Assembly: GCF_000012845.1 (NCBI RefSeq)
Contig: NC_009615.1
Span: 2,137,501 to 2,201,500, forward strand
Source of the DNA: Parabacteroides distasonis ATCC 8503
Lineage (GTDB): Bacteria; Bacteroidota; Bacteroidia; Bacteroidales; Tannerellaceae
Length of the DNA stretch: 64,000 bases
Direction of reading: 5' to 3'
Part shown: positions 19,712-28,600 of the stretch, in pieces
Layout: every line of letters starts with the position of its first letter
Position numbering within the stretch: position 1 is the first letter of the stretch
Position numbers and translations under genes: made by a program
The notes under the pieces: model-generated
What the model saw: only the letters and a program-made list of their open reading frames with translations
The model's database searches: none
What the model was told of the DNA's origin: nothing

Positions 19712-19837
19712 AGCACAAATATAGGAATAAATGTCTAATCAGACACGAATCGACTATCGTATTTACTAAAGAGATATTACCTATCATCTTATAAATAATA
19801 TTTATCAATTTTATCTTTCCCTCTTAAACATATTAAG

Positions 19838-19845
19838 TATCTTTG
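19838..19845 (+). promoter_or_regulatory. -7 box of the hypCDE-hyaABCD operon
   Basis: TATCTTTG lies 26-33 bp before the hypC ATG. The region 19712-19870 is the shared divergent control region. A TATATTTG (19716-19723, minus strand) lies almost on the hypF start and is less convincing. Confidence 0.5.
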
Positions 19846-19870
19846 AGGTTACTAAATAAATTGAAACGAT

Positions 19871-20104
19871 ATGTGTTTAGCGGTACCCGGAAAGATTATC
19901 TCAATCGATCGAAGCATCCCCGAAATGACCATGGCTAAAGTTGATTTCGGAGGCATCCTAAAGAATATATGTATTGAATGGGTGGATGTGAAACAGGGGG
20001 ATTATATCCTCGCTCACGCAGGGATCGCTATATCTGTTGTAGATGAGAAAGAAGCGGAGGAAACACTGAAAGACCTTAAAGAATTACAAAAGTGCGTTTC
20101 GTAG
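19871..20104 (+). CDS. hypC: Hydrogenase assembly chaperone HypC
   Basis: A 77-residue HypC/HupF protein starting MCLAVPGKI, whose Cys 2 is essential for carrying the Fe(CN)2CO unit with HypD. Length and fold are normal. It opens the rightward operon and overlaps hypD by 13 bp, so the two are probably translated together. Confidence 0.96.
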   Translation: MCLAVPGKIISIDRSIPEMTMAKVDFGGILKNICIEWVDVKQGDYILAHAGIAISVVDEKEAEETLKDLKELQKCVS

Positions 20105-21171
20105 ACGAATATAGAAGCAACGAGAAGGTACAAACTCTTCTGGAGGCCATCCGCAAAAAGGTGACACGACCTTGGTATATCATGGAGATTTGTGGCGGGC
20201 AAACACATGCTATCGCCCGTTATCGGCTGGAAGAGATGTTGCCGCCGGATCTTCAACTGCTCCATGGGCCGGGTTGCCCGGTCTGTGTAACACCGGTCGA
20301 GACAATCGACTACGCCTTGAAGTTGGCGACACAGCCGAATGTGATCTTAGCCTCTTTCGGGGATATGATGCGAGTTCCGGGAAGTAAGGAGGATTTATTG
20401 AGCGTAAAAGCGAGAGGAGCGGATATCCGTATGCTATATACGCCCTTGGATGCCCTATCACTGGCCGAGGAGAACCCGGATAAGGAAATCGTATTCTTCG
20501 CAATTGGTTTTGAGACGACCGCACCTGTTCACCTCATGGCTTTGAAAGAGGCCATACGCCGAGGACTTCCGAACTTTTCCATATTGACTTCCCTATTCAC
20601 GGTACCACCCGCTATCGAGGCTATCTTATCCGATCCGGAAAGTAAAGTAGACGGTTTCCTGACAGCCGGACATGTCTGCGCCATCACAGGCAACAGGGCC
20701 TATCACCGATTAACCGCCCGATATAAAATCCCGATGGTCGTCACCGGATTCGAGCCGGTAGATCTATTATATGGTATCTACCGCTGTGTCTCCCAGTTGG
20801 AAGCCGGAAGTTATGAGGTAGAGAACGCTTACAAACGGGCCGTCCCCGAACAAGGGAATGCCGCCGCCCGCCAACTTATGGACGAGATGCTGGAACCTTG
20901 CGACCAAGACTGGCGGGGCATCGGAATCATCCCCTCCAGCGGGCTTCAACTTCGATCCGAATATAAAAGATATTCCTCCCGAATGAGATTTCAATTGTGT
21001 CCGGAAGAAAACCAGATCGCATCCGAATGTATCGCCGGACTGATTATGAGAGGTTTGAGACACCCCTCGGACTGTCCCCATTTCGGGAAGGCCTGCCATC
21101 CCACCCATCCGCTGGGAGCCCCGATGGTCTCCTCGGAAGGGGTTTGTGCCGCTTATTATAGATATAAATAG
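20092..21171 (+). CDS. hypD: Hydrogenase Fe-cofactor assembly protein HypD
   Basis: A 359-residue [4Fe-4S] scaffold that assembles the iron-cyanide-CO group with HypC and HypE. Family motifs are present: EICGGQTHAIARY, LHGPGCPVCVTP, FFAIGFETTAP and ITGNRAYH near 200, with further cysteines near the C-terminus (FGKACHPTHPLG). Its start lies inside the hypC end. HypE follows after 6 bp. Nothing is missing. Confidence 0.96.
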   Translation: MRFVDEYRSNEKVQTLLEAIRKKVTRPWYIMEICGGQTHAIARYRLEEMLPPDLQLLHGPGCPVCVTPVETIDYALKLATQPNVILASFGDMMRVPGSKEDLLSVKARGADIRMLYTPLDALSLAEENPDKEIVFFAIGFETTAPVHLMALKEAIRRGLPNFSILTSLFTVPPAIEAILSDPESKVDGFLTAGHVCAITGNRAYHRLTARYKIPMVVTGFEPVDLLYGIYRCVSQLEAGSYEVENAYKRAVPEQGNAAARQLMDEMLEPCDQDWRGIGIIPSSGLQLRSEYKRYSSRMRFQLCPEENQIASECIAGLIMRGLRHPSDCPHFGKACHPTHPLGAPMVSSEGVCAAYYRYK

Positions 21172-21177
21172 AAAGAT

Positions 21178-22227
21178 ATGGATATACACTTGAATTGCCC
21201 GATTCCTTTTACCGACTCAGACCGTGTGCTACTGGCGCACGGAGGAGGAGGACGCATGACACACCAACTGATCAGCCAAGTATTTTATCCGGCTTTCCGG
21301 AACCCATTATTGGAGCAGGATCATGACGGATGCGTGTTTCTTATGGAAGAAGGGCGACTGGCCTACTCTACCGACTCCTTCGTGGTAGACCCGATCTTTT
21401 TCCCCGGAGGAGATATCGGTGATCTGGCGATCAACGGGACCGTTAACGATCTGGCTTGTTGCGGTGCCCGTCCTTTGTATCTGACCGCCGGGTTTATACT
21501 GGAAGAGGGCTTGCCTCTAGCAGATCTTCAGCGTATCGTACAATCCATGAAACGTGCGGCGGAGCGTGCCGGCGTACAGATCGTAGCCGGGGACACAAAA
21601 GTGGTGGAACGGGGCAAGTGCGATAAATTGTTTATCAACACCAGTGGGATCGGGATCGTCCCTCCGGGCATACGAATCGCCCCAGACCAAGCCACTCCCG
21701 GCGATGTCGTCATTTGTAGCGGCCCGATTGGTCTACATGGTATCACGATCCTTTCCGCACGGGAAAGCTTGGGATTCGAGACGGATCTAAAAAGTGATAC
21801 CGCTTCGCTAAACATTATGATTTCTGAGCTGTTACATACTATAGGAGAGGTACATGTCTTACGTGATCCCACCCGAGGTGGCGTAAGCGGAACCCTCAAC
21901 GAGATCGCCCAAGACGCTGGTGTGGATATCCTGCTGGACGAAGACGCCCTGCCTATTCCTGAAGCGGTACGTGCCGCATCCGAGATGCTAGGATTAGACC
22001 CGCTCTATATAGCGAACGAAGGATTAGTTCTTGTGATCCTGCCGGAAAGCCGTGCGGAACAAGCGTTACCCCTTATGAGAGGTTTCGAGGAGGGCAGGCA
22101 AGCGACCGTTATCGGTCGTATCACCAAGCAAAGCGGAGAGCAAGCCCGGGTCAAGATGAAGACATTATACGGTAACTACCGGATCATCGATATGCTAAGC
22201 GGGGAACAACTCCCCCGTATTTGTTAG
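21178..22227 (+). CDS. hypE: Hydrogenase expression/formation protein HypE
   Basis: A 349-residue PurM-like ATPase that dehydrates the carbamoyl group on its C-terminal cysteine to thiocyanate. The protein ends exactly in PRIC, the required tail. It has HGGGGRMTHQLI near the N-terminus, DSFVVDPIFFPGGDIG and DPTRGGVSGTLNEIA. It is the last maturation gene of the rightward operon and is followed by hyaA after 19 bp. Confidence 0.96.
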   Translation: MDIHLNCPIPFTDSDRVLLAHGGGGRMTHQLISQVFYPAFRNPLLEQDHDGCVFLMEEGRLAYSTDSFVVDPIFFPGGDIGDLAINGTVNDLACCGARPLYLTAGFILEEGLPLADLQRIVQSMKRAAERAGVQIVAGDTKVVERGKCDKLFINTSGIGIVPPGIRIAPDQATPGDVVICSGPIGLHGITILSARESLGFETDLKSDTASLNIMISELLHTIGEVHVLRDPTRGGVSGTLNEIAQDAGVDILLDEDALPIPEAVRAASEMLGLDPLYIANEGLVLVILPESRAEQALPLMRGFEEGRQATVIGRITKQSGEQARVKMKTLYGNYRIIDMLSGEQLPRIC

Positions 22228-22246
22228 AATACTTAATTGCTGAGAT

Positions 22247-23344
22247 ATGGAAAATAAAAGACCGTCCGTTTACGAAGAGTGCCGTCAGAAAGGCATCTCC
22301 CGCCGGGACTTCCTGAAGTTCTGTACCACCATGGCCGCCCTTATGGGATTGGAGGCTTCGGGAGTGGCACAGGTAGTAAATGCCTTGGAGACGAAACCCC
22401 GCCTTCCGATCATCTGGCTACACCTACAGGAATGTACCTGTTGTACCGAATCGTTTATCCGTGCCGCCCACCCGATCGTGGCGACCTTGTTGTTAGACAA
22501 GATTTCCCTAGACTATACCGAGACGCTGATGGCCGCCGCCGGCGAACAGGCCGAGGCCGCTAAGGAAGAGACCATGAAAAAGTATTACGGCAATTATCTA
22601 CTGATGATCGAGGGGTCGCTACCTACCAAGGACGAGGCTTATTGTTGCGTAGGCGGCAAGAGTGCCTTGCAGATCACCGAAGAGGCCGCCGCAGGAGCTA
22701 AAGCGATCATCGCTTGGGGCAACTGCGCTTCCGCCGGTTGCGTGCAAGCGGCGAACCCGAATCCTACCGGCGCTAAAGGTATTCATAAAGTCATCAAAGG
22801 TAAACCTATTATTAATGTACAAGGCTGTCCTCCGATCGCCGACGTGATGGCGGGTGTCATTATTTATATGTTGACTTTCGAACGCATGCCGCAATTGGAC
22901 GGATTGGGCCGTCCGAAGATGTTCTACTCCCGCCGAGTACATGATACGTGCTACCGCCGTGCGAATTTCGACGCCGGCTTGTTCGTGGAGAGCTTCGACG
23001 ATGAGAACGCCAAGCATGGCTACTGCTTGTATAAAGTGGGATGCAAAGGTCCGAGCACCTATAACTCGTGCGGTATCATCAAATGGAACGAGGGCACCAG
23101 TTACCCGATCCAGAGCGGTCACCCCTGTTTGGGTTGCAGCGAGGAGAATTTCTGGGACAACAGCCCGTTCTATAAACGTATGCCCGATATACACGGATTC
23201 GGTATCGAGGCCACGGCGGATCAGATCGGTCTGGCTCTAGGAGCCGCTACCGCCGCCGGTATCGCCGTACATGCCGTAGCAACTAACATACGGAAAAAAG
23301 AGCTTATCGACAATGATGAGCCGGAAAGTAAATCTACGATCTAA
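22247..23344 (+). CDS. hyaA: [NiFe]-hydrogenase small subunit, oxygen-tolerant signature
   Basis: A 365-residue membrane-bound uptake hydrogenase electron-transfer subunit. A twin-arginine signal (SRRDFLKF, 18-25) exports the folded dimer. The proximal cluster ligands include CTCC (Cys 63, 65, 66), GNCASAGC (Cys 160 and 165) and Cys 194. The extra cysteines at 65 and 165 match those that replace glycines in oxygen-tolerant enzymes such as E. coli Hyd-1. The distal and medial cluster regions follow, with HDTCYRR, GYCLYKVGCKGP and HPCLGCSE. A C-terminal hydrophobic helix (about 325-348) anchors it to the membrane. hyaB follows after 15 bp. Confidence 0.95.
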   Translation: MENKRPSVYEECRQKGISRRDFLKFCTTMAALMGLEASGVAQVVNALETKPRLPIIWLHLQECTCCTESFIRAAHPIVATLLLDKISLDYTETLMAAAGEQAEAAKEETMKKYYGNYLLMIEGSLPTKDEAYCCVGGKSALQITEEAAAGAKAIIAWGNCASAGCVQAANPNPTGAKGIHKVIKGKPIINVQGCPPIADVMAGVIIYMLTFERMPQLDGLGRPKMFYSRRVHDTCYRRANFDAGLFVESFDDENAKHGYCLYKVGCKGPSTYNSCGIIKWNEGTSYPIQSGHPCLGCSEENFWDNSPFYKRMPDIHGFGIEATADQIGLALGAATAAGIAVHAVATNIRKKELIDNDEPESKSTI

Positions 23345-23359
23345 TAAAACACTACTATC

Positions 23360-25081
23360 ATGTCAGAAAGAATTGTCATAGACCCCATTACCCGTATAGA
23401 AGGCCACCTGCGGGTAGAGGCTGAAATAGAAGGTGGCACGATCAAGAACGCTTATAGCTCGGGTACTATGGTGCGGGGCATCGAGAATATCGTAAAAGAC
23501 CGGGATCCCCGGGATGTATGGGCTTTCGTAGGCCGTGTTTGCGGCGTATGTACTTCCATCCACTCGCTTGCCTCGGTACGGGCGGTCGAGAACGCACGGG
23601 GTATCGTGATCCCTCCCAACGCCAGTATGGTTCGTAATATCATGCAAGCCGTATTGTACATGCATGACCATACGGTGCATTTCTATCAATTGCATGCATT
23701 GGATTGGGTAGATGTGGTATCCGCCTTAAAAGCCGATCCAAAAGCCGCCGCTTTACTTGCCCAGCAACTTTCTCCATGGGCAAAGAATACCGAGGGGTAT
23801 TTCACCGCCACTCAAGAACGACTAAAGAAGTTCGTTGCCAGCGGGCAGCTTGGTATATTCGCCAATGGGTATTGGGGACATCCGGACTATAAACTTACGC
23901 CGGAACAGAACCTTATCGCTACCGTCCATTATCTGGACGCATTGGAATGGCAGAAAGAGGTCGTCAAGGTACACGCTGTGTTCGGGGGCAAGAATCCGCA
24001 TCCAAACTATATCGTAGGCGGTATGCCTTGCAGCATCGACTTAAATGAGGCCAATGCGATCAACGCAGATCGACTCGCTCTGGTAAAGCAGAAACTAGAG
24101 GAGGCGAAAACTTTCATTAATCAAGTGTATATCCCAGATTTATTGATGATCGCCAACGTCTATAAAGACAAATGGAGTAAGATTGGCGGAGGCGTACGAA
24201 ACTATTTGTCTTACGGAGACTACCCGGTGTTCGATCTCGGGGAAGTGGAAAGTTATAAGATCCCCAGAGGAATCGTCTTGGATCGTGACCTTAGCAAGGT
24301 ACATCCCGTAGACGCTAACTCCCCGGAAGAAATCAAGGAGTACATTTATCATTCATGGTATAAATACACGCAAGGAGACAAAGCCGGTTTGCATCCCTAC
24401 GAGGGAGAGACCCATCTGGAATATACTGGCCCTCGTCCCCCCTATAAGTTATTGGACGTAGAGGATAAATATAGTTGGATCAAGACGCCACGGTGGAAAC
24501 AGGAACCAATGGAAGTGGGTCCGTTAGCCCGTTTGATCGTAGCTTACGCCGCAGGGAAGGAACCTCAAAAGAGTATCGTAGACGAGACTTTACGTCAGCT
24601 TGACTTACCGGTAGATGCTTTATTCTCTACCCTAGGACGTACCGCCGCTCGTGGATTGGAATGTAGAATGGCAGCAGACTGGGCCCTTGAGTTTTTCAAC
24701 CAATTGATCAAGAACCTCGAGAACGGGGATTCCCGGATGGCAAACAGTGCCGAATGGGAACGGGAGAACTGGCCCGATCATGAGCAAGGCGTAGGATTGG
24801 CCGAAGCTCCCCGTGGAGCATTAGCCCATTTTATCGTGATCGACAAGAACCGGGTAAAGAACTACCAGATGGTAGTGCCTACTACTTGGAACGCCTCACC
24901 GAGGGATGAGAACGGCGTATTGTCCGCCTACGAATCCGCTTTGATCGGTACGCCGATATACGATCCGAAGCAACCCCTAGAGATTCTTCGGACGATCCAC
25001 TCTTTCGATCCTTGTCTGGCTTGTGCCGTGCATCTGTATGACGAGGAAGGAAAATATGTGCACCAAGTTGATACATTCTAA
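23360..25081 (+). CDS. hyaB: [NiFe]-hydrogenase large subunit
   Basis: A 573-residue catalytic subunit that splits H2. It has RIEGHLRVE (12-20), the first ligand motif RVCGVC (Cys 61, 64) and the last DPCLACAVH (Cys 552, 555, His 558). Cleavage after His 558 by the maturation protease would remove 15 residues, as in related enzymes. All four nickel cysteines are present. It is exported with HyaA and works in the periplasm. hyaC follows after 14 bp. Confidence 0.96.
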   Translation: MSERIVIDPITRIEGHLRVEAEIEGGTIKNAYSSGTMVRGIENIVKDRDPRDVWAFVGRVCGVCTSIHSLASVRAVENARGIVIPPNASMVRNIMQAVLYMHDHTVHFYQLHALDWVDVVSALKADPKAAALLAQQLSPWAKNTEGYFTATQERLKKFVASGQLGIFANGYWGHPDYKLTPEQNLIATVHYLDALEWQKEVVKVHAVFGGKNPHPNYIVGGMPCSIDLNEANAINADRLALVKQKLEEAKTFINQVYIPDLLMIANVYKDKWSKIGGGVRNYLSYGDYPVFDLGEVESYKIPRGIVLDRDLSKVHPVDANSPEEIKEYIYHSWYKYTQGDKAGLHPYEGETHLEYTGPRPPYKLLDVEDKYSWIKTPRWKQEPMEVGPLARLIVAYAAGKEPQKSIVDETLRQLDLPVDALFSTLGRTAARGLECRMAADWALEFFNQLIKNLENGDSRMANSAEWERENWPDHEQGVGLAEAPRGALAHFIVIDKNRVKNYQMVVPTTWNASPRDENGVLSAYESALIGTPIYDPKQPLEILRTIHSFDPCLACAVHLYDEEGKYVHQVDTF

Positions 25082-25095
25082 AAAACAATAGAGCC

Positions 25096-25833
25096 ATGAA
25101 GAGTCGTAAGAAACGTTTAAGAGAAGTGTATGTATGGGAATTACCCGTACGTATCTATCATTGGGTGAATGCGCTCTGTATCGTCATACTCTGCGTGACA
25201 GGCTTTATCATCGCCGATCCTCCCGCAATCATGTCCGCTTCGGAGGCTTATTTCAGCTATTGGTTCGGCGTGGTTCGGTTTATCCATTTCGTAACAGCGT
25301 TCGTATTCTTCTTCAATTTCGTATTCCGGCTTTATTGGGGATTCGTCGGGAATCGTTATGCCAGATGGAATAACTTCATCCCTTTAAAGAAATCCCAATG
25401 GAAAGAGGTATTGGAGGTGATCAAGGTAGATATCTTGATGATTAAGAACAAACCGGTAGACAGTATCGGGCATAACGCCTTGGCTAGCTTGATTTATTTC
25501 GGAACTTTCTGGGCATTTTTGTTACAAAGTATCACAGGATTCGGCCTGTACGCGAAGATGAGCCAGTCCTTCTTCCCGCAACTGTTCGCATGGACAGTTC
25601 CCTTGATGGGCGGGGATTTGATGGCTCGCCAGATCCATCATTTCCTGATGTGGTTCTTCATCCTTTTCGCTATCGTTCATATTTATCTGGTATTTTATCA
25701 TGACTATATCGAGCAACGTGGCGAGACTTCGTCCATCATCGGTGGCTGGAAGTTTATCGAGGAAGACATAGCGGACAAGGAAGAGGTAACCGAGACTGCC
25801 GAGACTATCACTAAGATCGCTAAAAAAGGATGA
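25096..25833 (+). CDS. hyaC: Hydrogenase b-type cytochrome subunit
   Basis: A 245-residue membrane protein with four predicted transmembrane helices and the family motif LPVRIYHWVNALCIVIL near the start. Histidines in RIYHW, VRFIHFVTAF and MARQIHHFLMWF are candidate haem b ligands. It takes electrons from HyaA to menaquinone, so the complex can feed fumarate respiration (inference). Its stop overlaps the hyaD start by 4 bp (ATGA). Confidence 0.93.
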   Translation: MKSRKKRLREVYVWELPVRIYHWVNALCIVILCVTGFIIADPPAIMSASEAYFSYWFGVVRFIHFVTAFVFFFNFVFRLYWGFVGNRYARWNNFIPLKKSQWKEVLEVIKVDILMIKNKPVDSIGHNALASLIYFGTFWAFLLQSITGFGLYAKMSQSFFPQLFAWTVPLMGGDLMARQIHHFLMWFFILFAIVHIYLVFYHDYIEQRGETSSIIGGWKFIEEDIADKEEVTETAETITKIAKKG

Positions 25834-26309
25834 AAGCGGAGAAGGAAACATTAGTATTAGGAGTAGGCAATTTATTGCTGAAAGACGAAGGGGTAGGCAT
25901 ACACGTTATCAAGGCTTTAGAAAACGAGAAGCTCCCGGCTCACGTCCATTTGATGGACGGGGGCACGGGAGGGCTTCATTTATTAAGTTGGCTGCAAGGA
26001 TATGACCGTATCATCATGATCGATGCCACGCTGGATAATAACCCTCCGGGCACCGTCCGTCTGATCCAACCTCGTTACGCTACCGACTTTCCCCCGCTTA
26101 TGAGCGCCCACGAGATCGGTCTAAAAGATATGATCGACGCCATGATCCTGACCGACGATCTCCCGGAAACCCATCTCATTGTCATCTCCGCCCTCAATAT
26201 CAACGAGGTCGGAATGGATCTGACACCCGAGGTAAAAGCGGCGGTTCCGAAAGTGATCCGGATGATACAAGAGATTATTTCAATACATAATAGAGCATAC
26301 CGGCAATAG
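25830..26309 (+). CDS. hyaD: Hydrogenase maturation protease
   Basis: A 159-residue HyaD/HybD-type endopeptidase that trims the HyaB C-terminus after nickel insertion. It has LGVGNLLLKDEGVG (10-23, with metal-binding Glu 20), MDGGTGGLHLL and SAHEIGLKDM (metal His). It is the last gene of the operon. The 3' end overlaps the 3' end of glpF on the other strand by 35 bp. Confidence 0.93.
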   Translation: MKAEKETLVLGVGNLLLKDEGVGIHVIKALENEKLPAHVHLMDGGTGGLHLLSWLQGYDRIIMIDATLDNNPPGTVRLIQPRYATDFPPLMSAHEIGLKDMIDAMILTDDLPETHLIVISALNINEVGMDLTPEVKAAVPKVIRMIQEIISIHNRAYRQ

Positions 26310-27012
26310 CGGCCCCAGCTATCGGCCCTAAAACAGGTACCCAAGCATACTCCCAATGGCTGCTGCCTTTTCCCTTGATCGGCAAAATAAAGTGTATGAA
26401 CCGGGGAGCTAAATCACGGGCAGGGTTAATCGCGTAACCGGTAGTTCCACCTAAGGAAAGGCCGATTACCCAGACCGTAAACGCTACCGGAATGGCACCT
26501 ACCGAACCTAAACCTATCGGCAAGGTACTATTGCTTTCGTAGGTTAGTTCTCCGTCCGTTATAAAAAATACGACAAACATCAAGGCGAACGTACCGATCA
26601 TCTCACCTAAGAAATTAATTGGATAATCTTTGATAGCAGGACTCGTACAGAATACGCCTAATTCCGCATCCGGATCATCCGTAGCGTTGAAGTGATCCTT
26701 ATAAACCAGCCAGACCAATAAAGCGCCCAAAGCGGCACCTATCATTTGCCCGGCTATATAAGTACATACATCACACCAAGGGAAAGTCCCTCCGATCGCC
26801 AAGCCGATCGATACCGCCGGATTCAAATGTGCGCCACTATAAGGGCCGGCTACCACAACACCGATAAATACGCCTAAAGCCCAAGCGGTCGTTATCGCTA
26901 TCCAGCCCGCTCCATTGCCTTTTGTTTTCGACAAACAGACATTCGCTACAACTCCTCCTCCCATCAGGATCAAGAGCATAGTCCCTAATAATTCCGCTAA
27001 AAATGGAGACAT
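26275..27012 (-). CDS. glpF: Glycerol facilitator (aquaglyceroporin)
   Basis: A 245-residue MIP-family channel with six membrane helices and two NPA half-helices: HLNPAVSIG (NPA 64-66) and AINPARDLAPR (NPA 196-198). Asp 200 after the second NPAR is typical of glycerol-conducting members. It brings glycerol to GlpK in the same operon. It starts 56 bp after glpK. The last 35 bp overlap hyaD, so the two operons collide tail to tail without room for separate terminators. Confidence 0.92.
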   Translation of the reverse strand: MSPFLAELLGTMLLILMGGGVVANVCLSKTKGNGAGWIAITTAWALGVFIGVVVAGPYSGAHLNPAVSIGLAIGGTFPWCDVCTYIAGQMIGAALGALLVWLVYKDHFNATDDPDAELGVFCTSPAIKDYPINFLGEMIGTFALMFVVFFITDGELTYESNSTLPIGLGSVGAIPVAFTVWVIGLSLGGTTGYAINPARDLAPRFIHFILPIKGKGSSHWEYAWVPVLGPIAGAAIAGMLYYVLK

Positions 27013-27068
27013 AAGATAATAATTTAAGAATTTGTTAACTTGTTAATCTGCCTATAAGATGATTTTCA

Positions 27069-28568
27069 TTATTCAGCCCAATTCTGAGAACGCCCCACCG
27101 CCTTATGCCATTCGTTCAATAATTTACGGGCGGTATCCTCTTTCATTTGTGGGTTAAAGACCTTATCCAAGCACCATTGTTCTTTCAGTTCATCGATATC
27201 CTTCCAATAGCCGATCGCCAAGCCCGCCAAATAAGCGGCTCCCAAAGCAGTCGTCTCCAATACATTCGGACGTACGACCGGACAGCGGCAGATATCGGAC
27301 TGGAATTGCATCAAGAAGTTATTAGCGATAGCACCGCCATCTACCCGAATCTCTTTCGGCTTGGCGTGAATATCGTTTTCCATGGCCATCAATACATCAT
27401 ATACTTGATAGCAGATGCCCTCCAAAGCCGCACGGGTCAAGTGGGCCGCCGTAGTTCCGCGGGTAATCCCGATAATAGCGCCACGTGCGTATTGATCCCA
27501 ATACGGCGCACCCAAGCCTGTTAACGCCGGCACAAAATAAACGCCCCCATTATCACTGACGGATTTCGCCATTTGCTCCGTAATCGAGGCATTCGGAATC
27601 AAGCCGATCCCATCCCTCAACCATTGAACGACGGCACCTCCCACAAAGACACTACCTTCCAGCGCATAGGTCGTCTGATCCCCTAATTTCCATGCGATCG
27701 TTGTCAATAGGTTATTCTGGGAAAGAACGGGTTCCTTACCGGTATTCAGGATCATAAAGCAGCCGGTTCCGTAGGTTGTCTTGATCATACCATCCTCTAC
27801 GCAGAGCTGGCCGAACAGAGCCGCCTGTTGGTCGCCGGCCATACCGGATACCGGAATGCCTTTCTTAAAAATAGGAGTTGATGTCTCGCAGTAAACCTCG
27901 CTACAGGCTTTCACTTGCGGTAACATCGAGGCAGGTATTGTAAACAAGTCCAATAACTCTTGGTCCCATTGCAAAGTACGGATATTGAAAAGCATGGTAC
28001 GGGAAGCGTTCGTCACATCCGTAATGAATTGAGCGCCCCGGGTAAGTTTCCAAACCAGCCAAGTATCTACCGTTCCAAAGCATAGTTCTCCCCGCTCCGC
28101 ACGCTCCCGGATACCCTTTACGTTATCCAATATCCATTTTATCTTCGTGGCGGAGAAATAAGCGTCGATCACCAACCCGGTCTTCTGCAGGATACGTTCC
28201 GCCCAGCCTTGGGATTTAAGTTCCTCGCAATAATCCGCCGTACGGCGATCCTGCCATACGATCGCATTGTATACGGGAAAGCCAGTCTCCCGGTCCCAGA
28301 TGATGGTAGTCTCCCGTTGGTTAGCGATTCCGATACAGGCGATATGGCTATCCGTGACATCCGCTTTTGCCATCGCCTCCTTGATGACAGACGATTGGGT
28401 GTACCAAATCTCATTCGGGTCGTGCTCTACCCAGCCCGGTTTCGGGAAATACTGTTGGAATGGCTTCTGAGCCAACGTAATAATAGTTCCTTGATGATTA
28501 AACAGGATAGCCCGGGAGCTAGTGGTTCCCTGATCGATCGCCAACACATATTTATTTCGAAAATTCAT
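27069..28568 (-). CDS. glpK: Glycerol kinase
   Basis: A 499-residue FGGY kinase making glycerol-3-phosphate. It has the phosphate loop [12 protein letters not shown] (10-21), [12 protein letters not shown] near residue 80 and [17 protein letters not shown] in the C-terminal domain. Length matches the family. It is the middle gene of glpD-glpK-glpF; glpD ends 32 bp upstream. Confidence 0.96.
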   Translation of the reverse strand: MNFRNKYVLAIDQGTTSSRAILFNHQGTIITLAQKPFQQYFPKPGWVEHDPNEIWYTQSSVIKEAMAKADVTDSHIACIGIANQRETTIIWDRETGFPVYNAIVWQDRRTADYCEELKSQGWAERILQKTGLVIDAYFSATKIKWILDNVKGIRERAERGELCFGTVDTWLVWKLTRGAQFITDVTNASRTMLFNIRTLQWDQELLDLFTIPASMLPQVKACSEVYCETSTPIFKKGIPVSGMAGDQQAALFGQLCVEDGMIKTTYGTGCFMILNTGKEPVLSQNNLLTTIAWKLGDQTTYALEGSVFVGGAVVQWLRDGIGLIPNASITEQMAKSVSDNGGVYFVPALTGLGAPYWDQYARGAIIGITRGTTAAHLTRAALEGICYQVYDVLMAMENDIHAKPKEIRVDGGAIANNFLMQFQSDICRCPVVRPNVLETTALGAAYLAGLAIGYWKDIDELKEQWCLDKVFNPQMKEDTARKLLNEWHKAVGRSQNWAE

Positions 28569-28600
28569 ATCCTTCTATATTAGTATCGTTTATCAATTTG

